This document shows, in pieces, positions 17,296 through 26,036 of a stretch of DNA of 55,311 nucleotides. This DNA is from Simiduia aestuariiviva (GTDB taxonomy: Bacteria; Pseudomonadota; Gammaproteobacteria; Pseudomonadales; Cellvibrionaceae). The DNA is taken from assembly GCF_014192475.1 (NCBI RefSeq), contig NZ_JACHXZ010000002.1:835407-890717 (forward strand), written 5' to 3'. Position 1 is the stretch's first letter, and each line of letters opens with the position of its first letter. The notes beneath the pieces are model-generated. The model did no database searches and was not told where the DNA came from. It saw only the letters and a program-made list of their open reading frames with translations. The translations under genes were made by a program, and so were the position numbers.

Positions 17296-18351
17296 TTACC
17301 GCGCGCCGTCACACCGTGTGGCCATGACCGTGATCTCTTCGCGGTCATGGTACAACTGACGCGCACGCAACCTAATTGGACGGCCCGCATCTGCACACGT
17401 TTGCTCTAATCGCTCCAACAGTTTTTGCACTTCCTGGTAGCGTTGTTTCATGGGCAGCTTTAAATTAAAAATAGCTTGCTGACAAAAGCCCTCGGTAAAC
17501 CAGCGCGCAACCATGGCCGCCACTCGCGCAGGCTTGTCGACGATATCGCACACCAACCAATCCACGGGCTTGCGCGGCTCAAATTGAAAACCGTCGGCTT
17601 GATGGTGGGTCACCTGACCCGTTTCCATCAAAGCAGGTTGCATAGGGCCATTATCTACCGCTTCTACAAACATCCCCCGCTGAACCAATAACCATGTCCA
17701 ACCGCCGGGCGCCGCGCCCAAGTCCACGGCCCGCTGGCTGCCACGCAGTTGATTGTCCCATTCGTCGCGGGGAATAAACTGATGCCAGGCCTCCTCAAGC
17801 TTCAGGGTTGCACGGCTGGGCGACTCCTTTGGTAGCTTGAGTCGCGGTATCCCCATCGCCCAAGGCGAGCTGTTAGCGATGGGGCTGATACCCACATAAG
17901 CCGTGTCCGTTTGAGTAAACAGCACGTGCAAATTGAAGGTGGACTTAGCGCGCTGCACTTGGCGTTTTTCGAGCATTCGCTGGAGCGGATTGGCAAATTT
18001 TTTCGCCAAGCCCGACAACTCCTTGCCTTCGTTGGTGTCCACCGTCTCCATCACTAAACCGCGGGTGTGCGGCAGTTGGGCGATCTCTGCCATGATGGGC
18101 GTCAATCGATCCGCCACCGGCAACGCCGTCAAGGCATCGCCGCACACAAACCACTGCCGCGTAAAAATGAGGCGCCTAAAGTCCAAGTTGGCAATGAGTT
18201 GCTCAACATTATCTGCGACAAATAGGACGTGCGCGGTGTGCGCCTTGGCCTTGGCGTAACCGTAGATACCTTGCTCGGCGGCGAGATCGGTAATTTCCGC
18301 AGCACACTCACCTTCGAAGCCGCCGCGACAATGTAAAAATAATTGATTCAT
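17296..18351 (-). CDS. rlmM: 23S rRNA (cytidine-2498 2'-O)-methyltransferase RlmM
   Basis: Methylates the ribose of C2498 in 23S rRNA. The 351 residues match E. coli RlmM (366). The N-terminal THUMP-like part opens with MNQLFLHCRGGFEGECAAEI. The C-terminal RrmJ-like Rossmann domain has motif I DLGAAPGGWTWLL, then GPMQPALME and WLVCDIVDKP with a catalytic aspartate, and a final lysine in FNLKLPMKQRY. It follows the hydrolase gene by 7 bases on the same strand. Confidence 0.95.
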   Translation of the reverse strand: MNQLFLHCRGGFEGECAAEITDLAAEQGIYGYAKAKAHTAHVLFVADNVEQLIANLDFRRLIFTRQWFVCGDALTALPVADRLTPIMAEIAQLPHTRGLVMETVDTNEGKELSGLAKKFANPLQRMLEKRQVQRAKSTFNLHVLFTQTDTAYVGISPIANSSPWAMGIPRLKLPKESPSRATLKLEEAWHQFIPRDEWDNQLRGSQRAVDLGAAPGGWTWLLVQRGMFVEAVDNGPMQPALMETGQVTHHQADGFQFEPRKPVDWLVCDIVDKPARVAAMVARWFTEGFCQQAIFNLKLPMKQRYQEVQKLLERLEQTCADAGRPIRLRARQLYHDREEITVMATRCDGAR

Positions 18352-18358
18352 AAGTTAC

Positions 18359-19000
18359 TCAGTCAGTGATCCGGGCTTCAATAAATTGGGCGGCAGCATC
18401 GATGGCCGCCGCCATGTGGCCTTCATGGCTATGGCCCGAGCGCTTTCTCGGCTTTAAGTCGTGGTCGCCGTCCGGCAACCAGCAAATCGACACGCGCTTA
18501 TCTATGGCAATTGATTCAAATGCCTGGCGATCGCCAAGTGCATCGCGATCCCCCTGCACCACCAGCAGATCATTGTCTCGCTGCTGAAGTGGCGCTAGGC
18601 GTAACCGTTCGGGTTTACCCGCTGGATGCAGTGGGAAGCCGAACGCCAGCGTTGCGCAGATAGCTGGAGAGGACAGCATAGCCGCGGCGCGCCCGCCCAT
18701 GGATTTCCCTCCGACAAAGAGCGGCAAGTCCTGCCCCTGCCATCTATCCACGCGCTCACCAAAATGCGCCACAATTGCCGCAATGGGGTTCGGTGGACGC
18801 CGCTTACCGGTGAGCCGTCGTTCGGCCATATAGGGAAATTCAAAGCGCACCACTTCAATACCCTTTCGACTGAGGCCCTCGGCAACCATGGTCATAAAGT
18901 CGCTGTCCATGGGCGCCCCCGCGCCGTGGGCTAACAACAAGCGCGCCATGGGCCGCTCTGCATAATTGACCAGGCAGTCGTGTCTATTGCGCATCGTCAT
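18359..19000 (-). CDS. Alpha/beta hydrolase, KANL3/Tex30 family
   Basis: Predicted esterase-like hydrolase of unknown substrate. The 213-residue protein has LLLAHGAGAPMDSDFM at the N-terminus (oxyanion region), the nucleophile elbow GGKSMGGRAAA (about residues 97-107, serine inside G-K-S-M-G), the acid position near VVQGDRDALG and a histidine in LPDGDHDLKPRK. That order matches the KANL3/Tex30 family. The first ATG is at 19000, and a second in-frame ATG is two codons later. A terminator upstream separates it from yheU, so it has its own promoter and drives rlmM. Confidence 0.85.
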   Translation of the reverse strand: MTMRNRHDCLVNYAERPMARLLLAHGAGAPMDSDFMTMVAEGLSRKGIEVVRFEFPYMAERRLTGKRRPPNPIAAIVAHFGERVDRWQGQDLPLFVGGKSMGGRAAAMLSSPAICATLAFGFPLHPAGKPERLRLAPLQQRDNDLLVVQGDRDALGDRQAFESIAIDKRVSICWLPDGDHDLKPRKRSGHSHEGHMAAAIDAAAQFIEARITD

Positions 19001-19012
19001 AAAATAGCTAAC

Positions 19013-19042
19013 AAAAAAAGAGAGGCATTATAGCCTCTCTTT
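19013..19042 (-). terminator. Intrinsic terminator after yheU
   Basis: A 10-bp stem AAAGAGAGGC (19017-19026) / GCCTCTCTTT (19033-19042) with a 6-base loop. On the minus strand it ends in a T7 run (complement of A at 19013-19019). It closes the methyltransferase-yheU transcript before the hydrolase gene. Confidence 0.88.
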
Positions 19043-19089
19043 GGGTCGGGATCTTACCGTAATTGACCTGTTAACACAGACCGGGTCTG

Positions 19090-19344
19090 TCAATCAGGCG
19101 CTTGAGCCTGCAACTGCTCCACCTGTTGTTGATAGGTTTCACGGGTCATCAGGTTGGCCTGCTCCGCCCCCAGGTCGTAAACAATCAACACCTGCTTGCG
19201 GCGTAATTGCTCGCGCAGCTGAGTCACTTTGGTGGCCAAATCCACCTCCTGCTCACCGTAATCAGTCCCATCGCGGGTTACGAATTCTTCGATCAACGCT
19301 TGCAATGTTTCTGGTGGCAACTGCTCGGGTGGAATGACAATCAT
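19090..19344 (-). CDS. YheU family protein (UPF0270)
   Basis: Small protein of unknown function, 84 residues. The family signature is clear: IPPEQLPPETLQALIEEF followed by TRDGTDYGE and a regular helix of heptad-like KVTQLREQLRR. It has no signal or membrane segment. The start ATG is 5 bases after the stop of the secreted methyltransferase gene, and a terminator follows, so it is the last gene of a two-gene operon. Confidence 0.88.
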   Translation of the reverse strand: MIVIPPEQLPPETLQALIEEFVTRDGTDYGEQEVDLATKVTQLREQLRRKQVLIVYDLGAEQANLMTRETYQQQVEQLQAQAPD

Positions 19345-19349
19345 CGCCG

Positions 19350-20156
19350 CTACTCTGGCTTGCGGAATTTCAATGTCATGCGATCACTTTCACCGATAGC
19401 TAAGTATTTATCGCGATCCTCATCCTGCAGCGCCAAGGTGGGCGGAAGCGTCCAAACACCGCGCGGATGATCTTTTGTGTCTTTGCTATTCGCGTTAATT
19501 TCGCTGCGCGCCTCGAGCACAAATCCCGCGCTTTCAGCTAAACGAATCACCTCAGCCTCAGTGACATAGCCCGAGCTCTTCATCGTCGCTAAACTTGTGC
19601 CAGGCTTGGCCCGGTGCTCGACAACACCCAATACACCGCCCTTTTTCAACAGCGCGTAAAAGGCTGCGAAGGCCTGTTCGCCGTCACCTGATTTCATCCA
19701 ATTGTGCACATTGCGGAAAGTGAGTACTTGGTCGGCCTTGCCTACAGGTCCCATCGCGGAGGGTGTACCGACAATGAATTCAGTGACTTTCACTTGGTCG
19801 AATACAGCGGGGTTCGCAGCCAGTTTTTCCAAGAACCCTTGGCGCGAGCGTTGATAGTATCCAACGTCCGTTTTGGCGGGAAAATGAGCGGCGTACAACA
19901 TACCTTCATTGCGCACATAGGGCGCCAAGATATCGGTGTACCAACCACCGCCGGGCGTTATTTCGACCACGGTATGCGATGGCTGCACACCGAAAAATGC
20001 CAAAGTTTCCGCGGGATGGCGGGCTTGATCGCGCTTCACTGCAGCCTCGGACCGATGGTCTCCCTGCAATACAGGGTTCCAATCGCCCGCTACAACGAGG
20101 CCAGCACAGGCCCACAGCAGTAGTGCAGAACAGGTTTTGAATACATTCTTAGTCAT
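19350..20156 (-). CDS. Secreted class I SAM-methyltransferase-like protein (COG4798)
   Basis: The 268-residue protein begins with a Sec signal peptide (basic MTKNVFK, hydrophobic core to about residue 22, cleavage near VVAG). The mature part has a Rossmann methyltransferase domain: motif I VVEITPGGGWYTDILAPY (about 64-81), DQVLTFRNVHNWM in the motif IV position, and KGGVLGVVEHR. SAM is not known in the periplasm, so either the protein has another ligand or the signal is a membrane anchor. It sits with yheU and diverges from the GcvR-like gene. Confidence 0.8.
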   Translation of the reverse strand: MTKNVFKTCSALLLWACAGLVVAGDWNPVLQGDHRSEAAVKRDQARHPAETLAFFGVQPSHTVVEITPGGGWYTDILAPYVRNEGMLYAAHFPAKTDVGYYQRSRQGFLEKLAANPAVFDQVKVTEFIVGTPSAMGPVGKADQVLTFRNVHNWMKSGDGEQAFAAFYALLKKGGVLGVVEHRAKPGTSLATMKSSGYVTEAEVIRLAESAGFVLEARSEINANSKDTKDHPRGVWTLPPTLALQDEDRDKYLAIGESDRMTLKFRKPE

Positions 20157-20287
20157 CTATCGCCCCTCTCAGTAAGTTGGAGTCTTAAACCGGCATACAG
20201 TAAAACCGTTCGCCGCGCGCAAGTCAAAGCCCTGAATTGTGGTTCAGCTTGAGGTACACTCAAACTATCTGTTTGAGGACTTAGACA

Positions 20288-20827
20288 ATGAAACAACACT
20301 TAATCGTCACCGTCATCGCCAAAGATCGCCCGGGCGTTGTCGAAACGCTGGCGGCGGTGATTTGCCAGCACGATGGCAACTGGGAAGAGAGCCGCATGGT
20401 AAATTTATGTGGCAAATTCAGTGGGTTGATTCTGATCACCGTCGAAGACGAGAAGCTGGATGCACTTAAAACAGACCTCGCTGGGCTCAGCGATAAGGGT
20501 ATCCGCACGCTAGTAGACCTAGCGGAAAACACGGAAGACATGCAAACGCTGCGGGAAATTCGATTTAACCTGGTGGGCAATGATCGCCCTGGCATTGTCC
20601 GTGAGGTGGCGCAAGCATTGGCGGCGCGCAACATCAACGTTGAAGAGCTGGCAACCGATTACTCCAGCATGCCGTGGTCGGGCGAACCGCTCTTTGAGGC
20701 CAACGGGATATTGCAGATTCCGGCAGACAGCGATCTCGATGAACTGGCGGATAAACTTGACCAGATCGCCGATGAACTGGCGGTAGATATCGAATTAGAA
20801 ATCCCAGAGCCCACCGTTACACACTGA
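20288..20827 (+). CDS. Glycine cleavage repressor GcvR-like, double ACT protein
   Basis: Two ACT domains in tandem, residues about 5-80 and 92-170, each opening with the GxDRPG motif (AKDRPGVVETLA and GNDRPGIVREVA). In E. coli GcvR binds glycine and inhibits the activator GcvA. The 179-residue length and domain order fit this family, but no gcvA or glycine cleavage genes lie in the window, so the partner is unknown. Ribosome site GAGGA lies eight bases before the ATG. Confidence 0.85.
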   Translation: MKQHLIVTVIAKDRPGVVETLAAVICQHDGNWEESRMVNLCGKFSGLILITVEDEKLDALKTDLAGLSDKGIRTLVDLAENTEDMQTLREIRFNLVGNDRPGIVREVAQALAARNINVEELATDYSSMPWSGEPLFEANGILQIPADSDLDELADKLDQIADELAVDIELEIPEPTVTH

Positions 20828-20833
20828 GAGCAC

Positions 20834-20854
20834 GCGGGGTTCAAGCAACCCCGC
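20834..20854. terminator. Probable shared terminator hairpin
   Basis: A perfect 8-bp stem GCGGGGTT (20834-20841) / AACCCCGC (20847-20854) with a 5-base loop, between the convergent gcvR-like gene and mshQ. Neither side has a real T-run, so its efficiency is uncertain. Confidence 0.5.
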
Positions 20855-20877
20855 CACCTCCTGAGGACTCTTATTCG

Positions 20878-23859
20878 CTATAACCGCTCGCGCCAAAAAA
20901 TAATCCGGTCGTGTCCCCGATAGTTTTCGAAATTGATGGTAAAGCGCGGCAACTGCGTATCGCCGTAGTTGCCATCACCATCCCAATCAAAGCGTAAATG
21001 CGGGTAGTTAGCGAGGTTCACCTCCACGGGGTAACTGCCAGTAACGCCCGTGGCGCCATAGGCAACCCCCGCAAAGCCCTGACAGAAACCCACTTCAGAC
21101 GCGGTCATGCACGTTTGACTGCCCAGCGGGTCGGAAAAATCAAACACCGAATCTACGCCGCCCTGCGACACCGTCACGGTTTGCGCGCCGGCGTTTACGC
21201 TGGTGGTGGCACCCACAAAATTAATCTGACTAAACGCCAGCTGCGAGCAATTGTCATCCGTCGCCCGGACAAATTGCGCACCGTTGTAATACTCGGTTTG
21301 CCAAAACATGGGAATACTGGCCGACTCAGGCCCAAAGGCATCTTTGGCCCGCAAGCGGCCATAACGCTGTATCGATCCGCCCAGCAACCCGTGGTCGTCT
21401 ACGCTATCGCCATCAACATCTAGGTCTAGCGATGCGGTTGCCAAGGTTACGCCATCGGTGTCCTGTGGAATCACGCCCAATGCCAAATCGGTAATCGGTC
21501 CGTCCGGTGCGGTACTGAGTTGCCGCGTAAACGTGACGGGATCTAACACCACACTGCCCACCCCCGCACTCCAACTGACCGTGGTAACCAAGCCCGCTAA
21601 GCGAGCAGACAGGTCTTGGGCATTGCCGCGGGCGCCGTAATTAAATGTACCGGAGCCACCGCCCAACTTGGCAAAAGCACCGGCATAGTTGGTTGTGGTT
21701 GTGGGCGCTGGCCGACCATTCAGTGCCGTCAATTGATAATCGGCAACAAATGGCTGTTCCATATAGCTAAACGTGTCGCACGCTTCCGTCACACTGCCGG
21801 CAGTTAATGCAAAGCTGGCTGGATAAAAACGTCCAACATAGCTCGAACCGATTATTTTCTGCGTGCGCGCCGACCCCATGGCTAAGTAATCACCATCCAA
21901 AACCAGACTATTAATTTCTATAGCACCCACTTCAGCAAAAAAAACGTTTCCACTGGTGCCGACTCCGCTGGAAAAGCTCGCAATTTGACGGCCATCGCTG
22001 GGGGAGTCCCCATTACCCAAACCCGGATCGGCACCGCCCAGCGGTGCAATTAAAGTTGCTGAAAGCTGCACCCCCTCTGTGGGACTTTCTTGACCAAAAC
22101 TTGCCGCGACAGTGTTGTCCGATAAAATTGCGCCAGTGCTTGGGTTACCATCGGCGTGACCATCCGCAATGCCGTCATCATTGCCATCGTCAGAGGCAGA
22201 CCAGAGCACAGCGCGCGCTGTGACATTGAAGTTTTGCCCTGCGGGAATAAATGCAGGCCCAGTTGCCGTCACCCCTGCGGGATTGCCCGCTGCCTGAATA
22301 TCCAGCGCAAACGGCCGGACAATTAACGTAGAGGTGGCACCCAGGATAGCCTGGTCGGAAAATCCACTGGCATCGTCGCTTACGTCAATCCGATACTTGC
22401 CAACGTCAGTGGTCAGCAACTCAAAATTCGCCGTGCCGGCAACAAATGGGAAGGTGACATTAGCACTCGCGGGTGAGCTGTTTGGTAAACCAAATACGCC
22501 GCTGCCTGTGCGCACACTGGGGGCAGCGCCGCTGGGGTCATCCGGTATCACGCGGGTTACCCACATTTTGATGGCGCCCACATTGTAATTAGTTGCCACA
22601 CTGCAATCGCCCGAAGATGGGTCTCGCCGCCACATGTCGATTCGAAAATTGTGATCCCGACCACCCACAATATCTGCCGCCAACGCATCAGTATTTTGGA
22701 TATCAAAGGCATTTTCCGAAAACCCGAGCAGGCTACTCGTGGTACTAACGCCCGCGGTAGCATCCGAAACAGTTATGGTTAACTGTTCAGCATGCTGGTT
22801 ATTCAAAAATACAGCGATGGCGCCACCATCGTTGACACCTGCAAAGGTATACCCGGCAGCGCCACTGTCATTGGCACCGGGCGCCAACGCGTTAGTGGGA
22901 GGATCACCGCTCGGTGTGCCGCCTTCGGTAGCCGACCAGTCACCGTGCGCAGTGCTGGTAGATATTGAAACTGTACCGCTATAGTCAGCTAACACTGCGC
23001 CATTAGTATCAAATGCCGTAATCGAAATTTCCTTAGCCGCACAAACACTAGCAACACCGCCGCCAACATCTATCTGAAAACTACCTAACGTAGCAGAAAA
23101 TGGACAGGGATGGGTCCTCATGCGAACGACATTAATCTGTGCTTGATTTAGCGCGCTATTAAATATATTAACTTCGTCTAGCGCACCCCAATAGTCGTAG
23201 GCCGGGCTAGTGGTATGAGCACCAATAAATATTGGATAGCTAGAACTATTTATATTTCGATTTTGATATGTGACTGCGACCCATACGCCATCAATATAAA
23301 TGTCTTGTCGACCCCGTGTAAATGTTACCGCTATGTGCTGCCAAACATTCAGCTGTACTGAATTTGTTCCTGTATTTGTAAGATAACTATTGCCACCACT
23401 GCGCCAATACCATCTGATACGGGCACTACTATCCAAATATATCGCCATACCATCGGTGGAATAGCCTAACCCTTTGGATAAGATTGTATGGAGGTTACCT
23501 CCGGTTGGTAATGCACTGGGTTTAATCCATGCGCTCCAGGTTAAACTAGATGAATTAAAAACATTATTGTGCTCAATGCGCAGATAGCCATTGTTATAGC
23601 CCCCTTGAAAAACCGGATATCGACAAGTGCCGGGATCGCCCACAATGGCAGCATTTACATCAAACTTATCAGGGAAAGGATTGCCATTTTCCGATATGGC
23701 CCTGCCATTTAATCCGTACGGGCCAGAATCCAATACCTCACCAGCGATGCCGGACCAAGGATCCGATTCAAATTGATATTCTGCAATTGGTGTTTGTGCC
23801 GTAACTCGATACGAAAACAATAAAAAAGTCAGAAATAAAAATAAATTTATCGTTTTCAT
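20878..23859 (-). CDS. mshQ: MSHA pilus protein MshQ, LamG/DUF6701 adhesin
   Basis: Large secreted protein of 993 residues at the end of the pilus operon, probably presented by minor pilins at the pilus tip (inference from PilY1/MshQ-type proteins). Signal peptide residues 1-21 (cleavage TAQ). A concanavalin-like LamG domain spans about 25-250 (RIEHNNVF, SLTWSAWIKP, WQHIAVTF, DYWGALDEVNIF). After this comes an immunoglobulin-like stretch (about 255-500) and the DUF6701 region to the C-terminus, ending in FENYRGHDRIIFWRERL. The 5' third is far more AT-rich than the rest (about 30 % GC in places versus about 55 %). Start ATG overlaps the mshP stop as ATGA. Confidence 0.88.
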   Translation of the reverse strand: MKTINLFLFLTFLLFSYRVTAQTPIAEYQFESDPWSGIAGEVLDSGPYGLNGRAISENGNPFPDKFDVNAAIVGDPGTCRYPVFQGGYNNGYLRIEHNNVFNSSSLTWSAWIKPSALPTGGNLHTILSKGLGYSTDGMAIYLDSSARIRWYWRSGGNSYLTNTGTNSVQLNVWQHIAVTFTRGRQDIYIDGVWVAVTYQNRNINSSSYPIFIGAHTTSPAYDYWGALDEVNIFNSALNQAQINVVRMRTHPCPFSATLGSFQIDVGGGVASVCAAKEISITAFDTNGAVLADYSGTVSISTSTAHGDWSATEGGTPSGDPPTNALAPGANDSGAAGYTFAGVNDGGAIAVFLNNQHAEQLTITVSDATAGVSTTSSLLGFSENAFDIQNTDALAADIVGGRDHNFRIDMWRRDPSSGDCSVATNYNVGAIKMWVTRVIPDDPSGAAPSVRTGSGVFGLPNSSPASANVTFPFVAGTANFELLTTDVGKYRIDVSDDASGFSDQAILGATSTLIVRPFALDIQAAGNPAGVTATGPAFIPAGQNFNVTARAVLWSASDDGNDDGIADGHADGNPSTGAILSDNTVAASFGQESPTEGVQLSATLIAPLGGADPGLGNGDSPSDGRQIASFSSGVGTSGNVFFAEVGAIEINSLVLDGDYLAMGSARTQKIIGSSYVGRFYPASFALTAGSVTEACDTFSYMEQPFVADYQLTALNGRPAPTTTTNYAGAFAKLGGGSGTFNYGARGNAQDLSARLAGLVTTVSWSAGVGSVVLDPVTFTRQLSTAPDGPITDLALGVIPQDTDGVTLATASLDLDVDGDSVDDHGLLGGSIQRYGRLRAKDAFGPESASIPMFWQTEYYNGAQFVRATDDNCSQLAFSQINFVGATTSVNAGAQTVTVSQGGVDSVFDFSDPLGSQTCMTASEVGFCQGFAGVAYGATGVTGSYPVEVNLANYPHLRFDWDGDGNYGDTQLPRFTINFENYRGHDRIIFWRERL

Positions 23860-24290
23860 CGCATAAACGCCGAGACTTCAACGGAGCGCTGAGAGCTAAT
23901 TGCGGCATCGCCACACTGTGCTGCACTTGAGATAACATAATAGCTTGTGGTATTTGACGGATCTGTACTCACGCTGCAACTTAATTGCGTTTGACAGTTA
24001 TTGAGCCCCGATGTAGAAAACGAAAGAGACTGGCCGTGCACTGCATTACAACCTGCATCCACTTGTGCACGTGTCAAGGTGGCAGAAGTATCATAAAACA
24101 TTCGATTCATACCCCACTGCGCGCCAGTGTCCGCTGCATAAAAAGCTTGAATAGACACAATCGACTGCACCGCACTATTGGTTGTTTGCGCGACGTTTCT
24201 GGAAATCGCCAATGCAAGCCCGCCCATGACCACAATAATAAAGATCGCCAGCGGCATCAAAAACCCTCGTTGGCCGCTAATCGATGTCAT
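23856..24290 (-). CDS. mshP: MSHA biogenesis protein MshP
   Basis: Minor pilus component, 144 residues. It opens MTSISGQRGFLMPLAIFIIV, a short leader and one membrane helix with FLMPLAIF in place of FTLIE, as known for MshP/PilX-type proteins; the mature protein has SIVSIQAFYAADTGAQWGMN and four cysteines. The ATG at 24290 matches the family start. An ATG at 24323 would add 11 residues and overlap mshO by 11 bases; neither has a good ribosome site. Its stop overlaps the mshQ start by four bases, coupling adhesin to pilin translation. Confidence 0.85.
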   Translation of the reverse strand: MTSISGQRGFLMPLAIFIIVVMGGLALAISRNVAQTTNSAVQSIVSIQAFYAADTGAQWGMNRMFYDTSATLTRAQVDAGCNAVHGQSLSFSTSGLNNCQTQLSCSVSTDPSNTTSYYVISSAAQCGDAAISSQRSVEVSAFMR

Positions 24291-24312
24291 TTTCGACTGC
24301 AGGTAAACGCGT

Positions 24313-25092
24313 TTAGGGTACATTGCGCAATTGCACCTGATGAGAAATATTCATTGATTCACCATTTCGCGTCACAGAAAAATCGATTCCAATCAACGTA
24401 TTTCGGGTTTCGGTTGCCGGCGATAAATTAAACGTGGGGGACCCGGCTACAATATCGTCGCCCATCAATGCGCTATCTCCACCCGGATCGCCATCGGATA
24501 CCACACCAGTTATCAACCCATAATTGCTGTAATGCACCATTTGTCCACCCACGGCACAAAATCTCTCTGGGCTCTCCAGCACATACACCCTTTCATTCAC
24601 AGAATTTCGAACAAATCGATGGGGCGCCGACAGATTGATCTGATTGATAGGACTGCCGGAGGTGCTAGCCACTGTCGTGCGCGAGGCCGTAGTACTGGTT
24701 GTATAAACTTCCGCAGCCGACATGGCCCCTACCGCCACATGCACAGCGCCACCCAAGGATAGGCTAAAGGGGGAGGTAGCGATTGCACTGGTGGCCGGGG
24801 CACCGTTGTTTGTATCGGGCAATGGGTCAAAATAATTCGCGCCCCCGGTAATCTGCATGAATTCAAGACACTGCCCCGAAGCGCTCACGCGCACGGAATA
24901 TGGCAAAGCTATGTGCAGCTGCCTAGAAATGCGTTCCACGATAGCGCGGCTCCTCGCCACCAGTGTGCTGCGCTCTACCGTTTGATTATAGGATTCGAAA
25001 GAACTTACCACAAAGCCGCTGCCCATAGCCGCGATAATGGCAAACACAACCATCACGACAATCAACTCCACCAAGGTAAATCCGCGGCTCAT
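24313..25092 (-). CDS. mshO: MSHA minor prepilin MshO
   Basis: Type IV prepilin-like protein of 259 residues. The leader MSRG is followed by FTLVELIVVMVVFAIIAAMG, with the cleavage glycine and Glu at +5 for the prepilin peptidase. The rest is a beta-rich pilin head with two cysteines near C-terminal PERFCAVGG and an early QCLEF. MshO, MshP and MshQ together are thought to form the initiation/tip complex in MSHA-type pili. The start codon overlaps the mshD stop by one base (TAATG). Confidence 0.92.
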   Translation of the reverse strand: MSRGFTLVELIVVMVVFAIIAAMGSGFVVSSFESYNQTVERSTLVARSRAIVERISRQLHIALPYSVRVSASGQCLEFMQITGGANYFDPLPDTNNGAPATSAIATSPFSLSLGGAVHVAVGAMSAAEVYTTSTTASRTTVASTSGSPINQINLSAPHRFVRNSVNERVYVLESPERFCAVGGQMVHYSNYGLITGVVSDGDPGGDSALMGDDIVAGSPTFNLSPATETRNTLIGIDFSVTRNGESMNISHQVQLRNVP

Positions 25093-25565
25093 TAAAAATT
25101 CACCTTATAAGTTGCCAGCTGCACGGTTTCGCCATTAGGCAAACTCACCACGACGGTTATGCGCCGCGCCTGATCGGCCGCGAGCCCCAAATCTGCGCCC
25201 GCATTTACCACCGTAGTTGCCACACTATAACCGGCCACAGCGGTATCCACTTGGCCATTGAAGTCACCCACGTCGTCATAGCCGGCATCGGCTGAAATAC
25301 CTGCACATGCACTCGCCCCCGGCTCTGCAGATCCGCATGCCGGCACACCGCCCGTCGGGGTATTTTCATCAAATTTACGGGCCAGTACTTCATCGAGCTT
25401 GGACTGTGCCAGTTCGAGACCGGTAATTTGAACAATCGGATCAACGCTATTGATCACCGATTGATTGAACACTTTAATAAAGGCGACCAATGCAATGCTG
25501 ACAACCACAATGAACACAATGAGTTCGATGAGTGAAACCCCTCGCTGACATTCACGCATTGTCAT
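25092..25565 (-). CDS. mshD: MSHA minor prepilin MshD
   Basis: Prepilin of 157 residues. MTMRECQRG is the leader and VSLIELIVFIVVVSIALVAF the start of the mature helix, with Glu at +5. The head carries two cysteines (VPACGSAEPGASACAG). ATG 25565 is chosen because the mshC stop lies just seven bases upstream with GAGG ahead; an earlier ATG at 25583 would overlap mshC. It is the seventh-last gene of the locus and coupled to mshO by a one-base overlap. Confidence 0.88.
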   Translation of the reverse strand: MTMRECQRGVSLIELIVFIVVVSIALVAFIKVFNQSVINSVDPIVQITGLELAQSKLDEVLARKFDENTPTGGVPACGSAEPGASACAGISADAGYDDVGDFNGQVDTAVAGYSVATTVVNAGADLGLAADQARRITVVVSLPNGETVQLATYKVNF

Positions 25566-25572
25566 CGTTGCA

Positions 25573-26022
25573 CTACCTCGCATAGCCCGCCGCCGACACC
25601 GTTACGTTGATCGTTTCACTGCCTGCTGTTAACGCCAGTGTGGTGGCACTCGTCTCGCCCAATCGATTAAAGTTTAGCGTCACCGCGGGCGACAAGCTCA
25701 CCCCCTGCCTTAGCGACAGCGGGAAATTGAAGGCGCTGCTTGAGGCCGGCGCGCCGTTGATATTTACAGAAATACTGGTAGACGTTGCAACAAAAGTAAC
25801 ACTGCCTGCTTGATCCATGGCAGTTTGTTGAGCCAATCGCAACGCAGACACCACATCATCGCGACTACCCAAGAGCGCCGCATCGGTGGCACTGAAAAAC
25901 CGTGAAGTGACCGTTGCGCTGACAATCCCGATCAACAGCAACACCGCGATAAGTTCAATGAGTGTAAAACCCAAAGTAAAATGCCGCCCAGAGGCGGCAT
26001 TAACAGCATGTAGTCGAAGCAA
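25573..26022 (-). CDS. mshC: MSHA minor prepilin MshC, probable TTG start
   Basis: Prepilin with [19 protein letters not shown], cleavage after the glycine and Glu at +5, then a pilin head (ALRLAQQTAMDQAG). The frame has no ATG or GTG between the mshA stop and the prepilin motif. A TTG at 26022, 14 bases after the mshA stop with GGGG upstream, gives 149 residues and an 18-residue leader. The alternative TTG next to the motif leaves a leader of two residues. A strong hairpin (25980-26001) lies inside this leader region. The frame stays open to 26193 across mshA, which is a coincidence of overlap. Confidence 0.75.
   Translation of the reverse strand: MLRLHAVNAASGRHFTLGFTLIELIAVLLLIGIVSATVTSRFFSATDAALLGSRDDVVSALRLAQQTAMDQAGSVTFVATSTSISVNINGAPASSSAFNFPLSLRQGVSLSPAVTLNFNRLGETSATTLALTAGSETINVTVSAAGYAR
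25980..26001 (-). terminator. Strong hairpin just after mshA (attenuator candidate)
   Basis: On the minus strand AATGCCGCC (26001-25993) pairs perfectly with GGCGGCATT (25988-25980) around a 4-base loop and is followed by TTACTTTG, a weak T-rich tail. It lies 36 bases after the mshA stop, in the mshC leader. Such a structure would let most transcripts end after the major pilin and keep the minor pilins low. Confidence 0.6.
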
Positions 26023-26036
26023 ATTAGTGCACCCCG

